Assembly: GCA_945643825.1 (NCBI GenBank) | Contig: CALZEZ010000012.1 | Location: 1-14,123, forward strand | Length of the DNA: 14,123 nt | Direction of reading: 5' to 3' | Source of the DNA: an uncultured Lachnospiraceae bacterium | Lineage (GTDB): Bacteria > Bacillota > Clostridia > Lachnospirales > Lachnospiraceae | Shown here: in pieces, positions 14,120 through 14,123 of the stretch | Layout of the letters: every line of letters begins with the position of its first letter | Numbering within the stretch: position 1 is the stretch's first letter | Translations under genes and position numbers: made by a program | Notes under the pieces: generated by a model | Database searches by the model: none | The model's input: only the letters and a program-made list of their open reading frames with translations | Told to the model about the DNA's origin: nothing

Positions 14120-14123
14120 TATC

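Overview
The window looks like chromosomal DNA of a low-to-mid GC Firmicute, most likely a Lachnospiraceae-type gut Clostridium relative. The reasons are the strong AGGAGG-like ribosome sites, the gene families present (bacterial AsnA, a HPr-like relic, a nuclease/DinG fusion), Bacillus/Clostridium-type LexA boxes and the absence of any phage or transposon gene. This assignment is inferred from style and content, not from a database match.

Left part (1-5705) is nitrogen assimilation. The 3' part of gltB and all of gltD (NADPH glutamate synthase) run rightward. They converge on a leftward pair, asnA (ammonia-dependent asparagine synthetase) followed by an overlapping gene for a membrane-anchored, probably beta-propeller protein of unknown function. 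A perfect 11-bp hairpin between them closes both units, and its sequence also encodes the last residues of the unknown protein.

Middle part (5706-10044) starts with a divergent promoter region and a Na+/phosphate cotransporter-type protein with C-terminal PhoU-like helices and a very lysine-rich tail, closed by a strong terminator. Next comes the most interesting locus: two tandem LexA (SOS) boxes, one an exact consensus match, upstream of a two-gene operon. The operon encodes a radical SAM protein with a helix-hairpin-helix segment and its usual partner of the DUF4130/TIGR03915 type. The biochemical function of this pair is not known to me; the SOS boxes point to a DNA-damage role.

Right part (10045-14123) has a small HPr-like protein lacking the catalytic histidine, then a PD-(D/E)XK nuclease fused to a DinG/XPD-type Fe-S helicase. 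The latter is convergent with nfo (endonuclease IV). The final 90 bases hold a cluster of DnaA boxes in one orientation (one perfect, three with one mismatch) and a promoter-like sequence reading out of the window, which strongly suggests the oriC/dnaA upstream region. So several DNA-repair genes, one operon apparently SOS-controlled, sit immediately beside the probable replication origin. No rRNA, tRNA, CRISPR array, insertion sequence or riboswitch was recognised.
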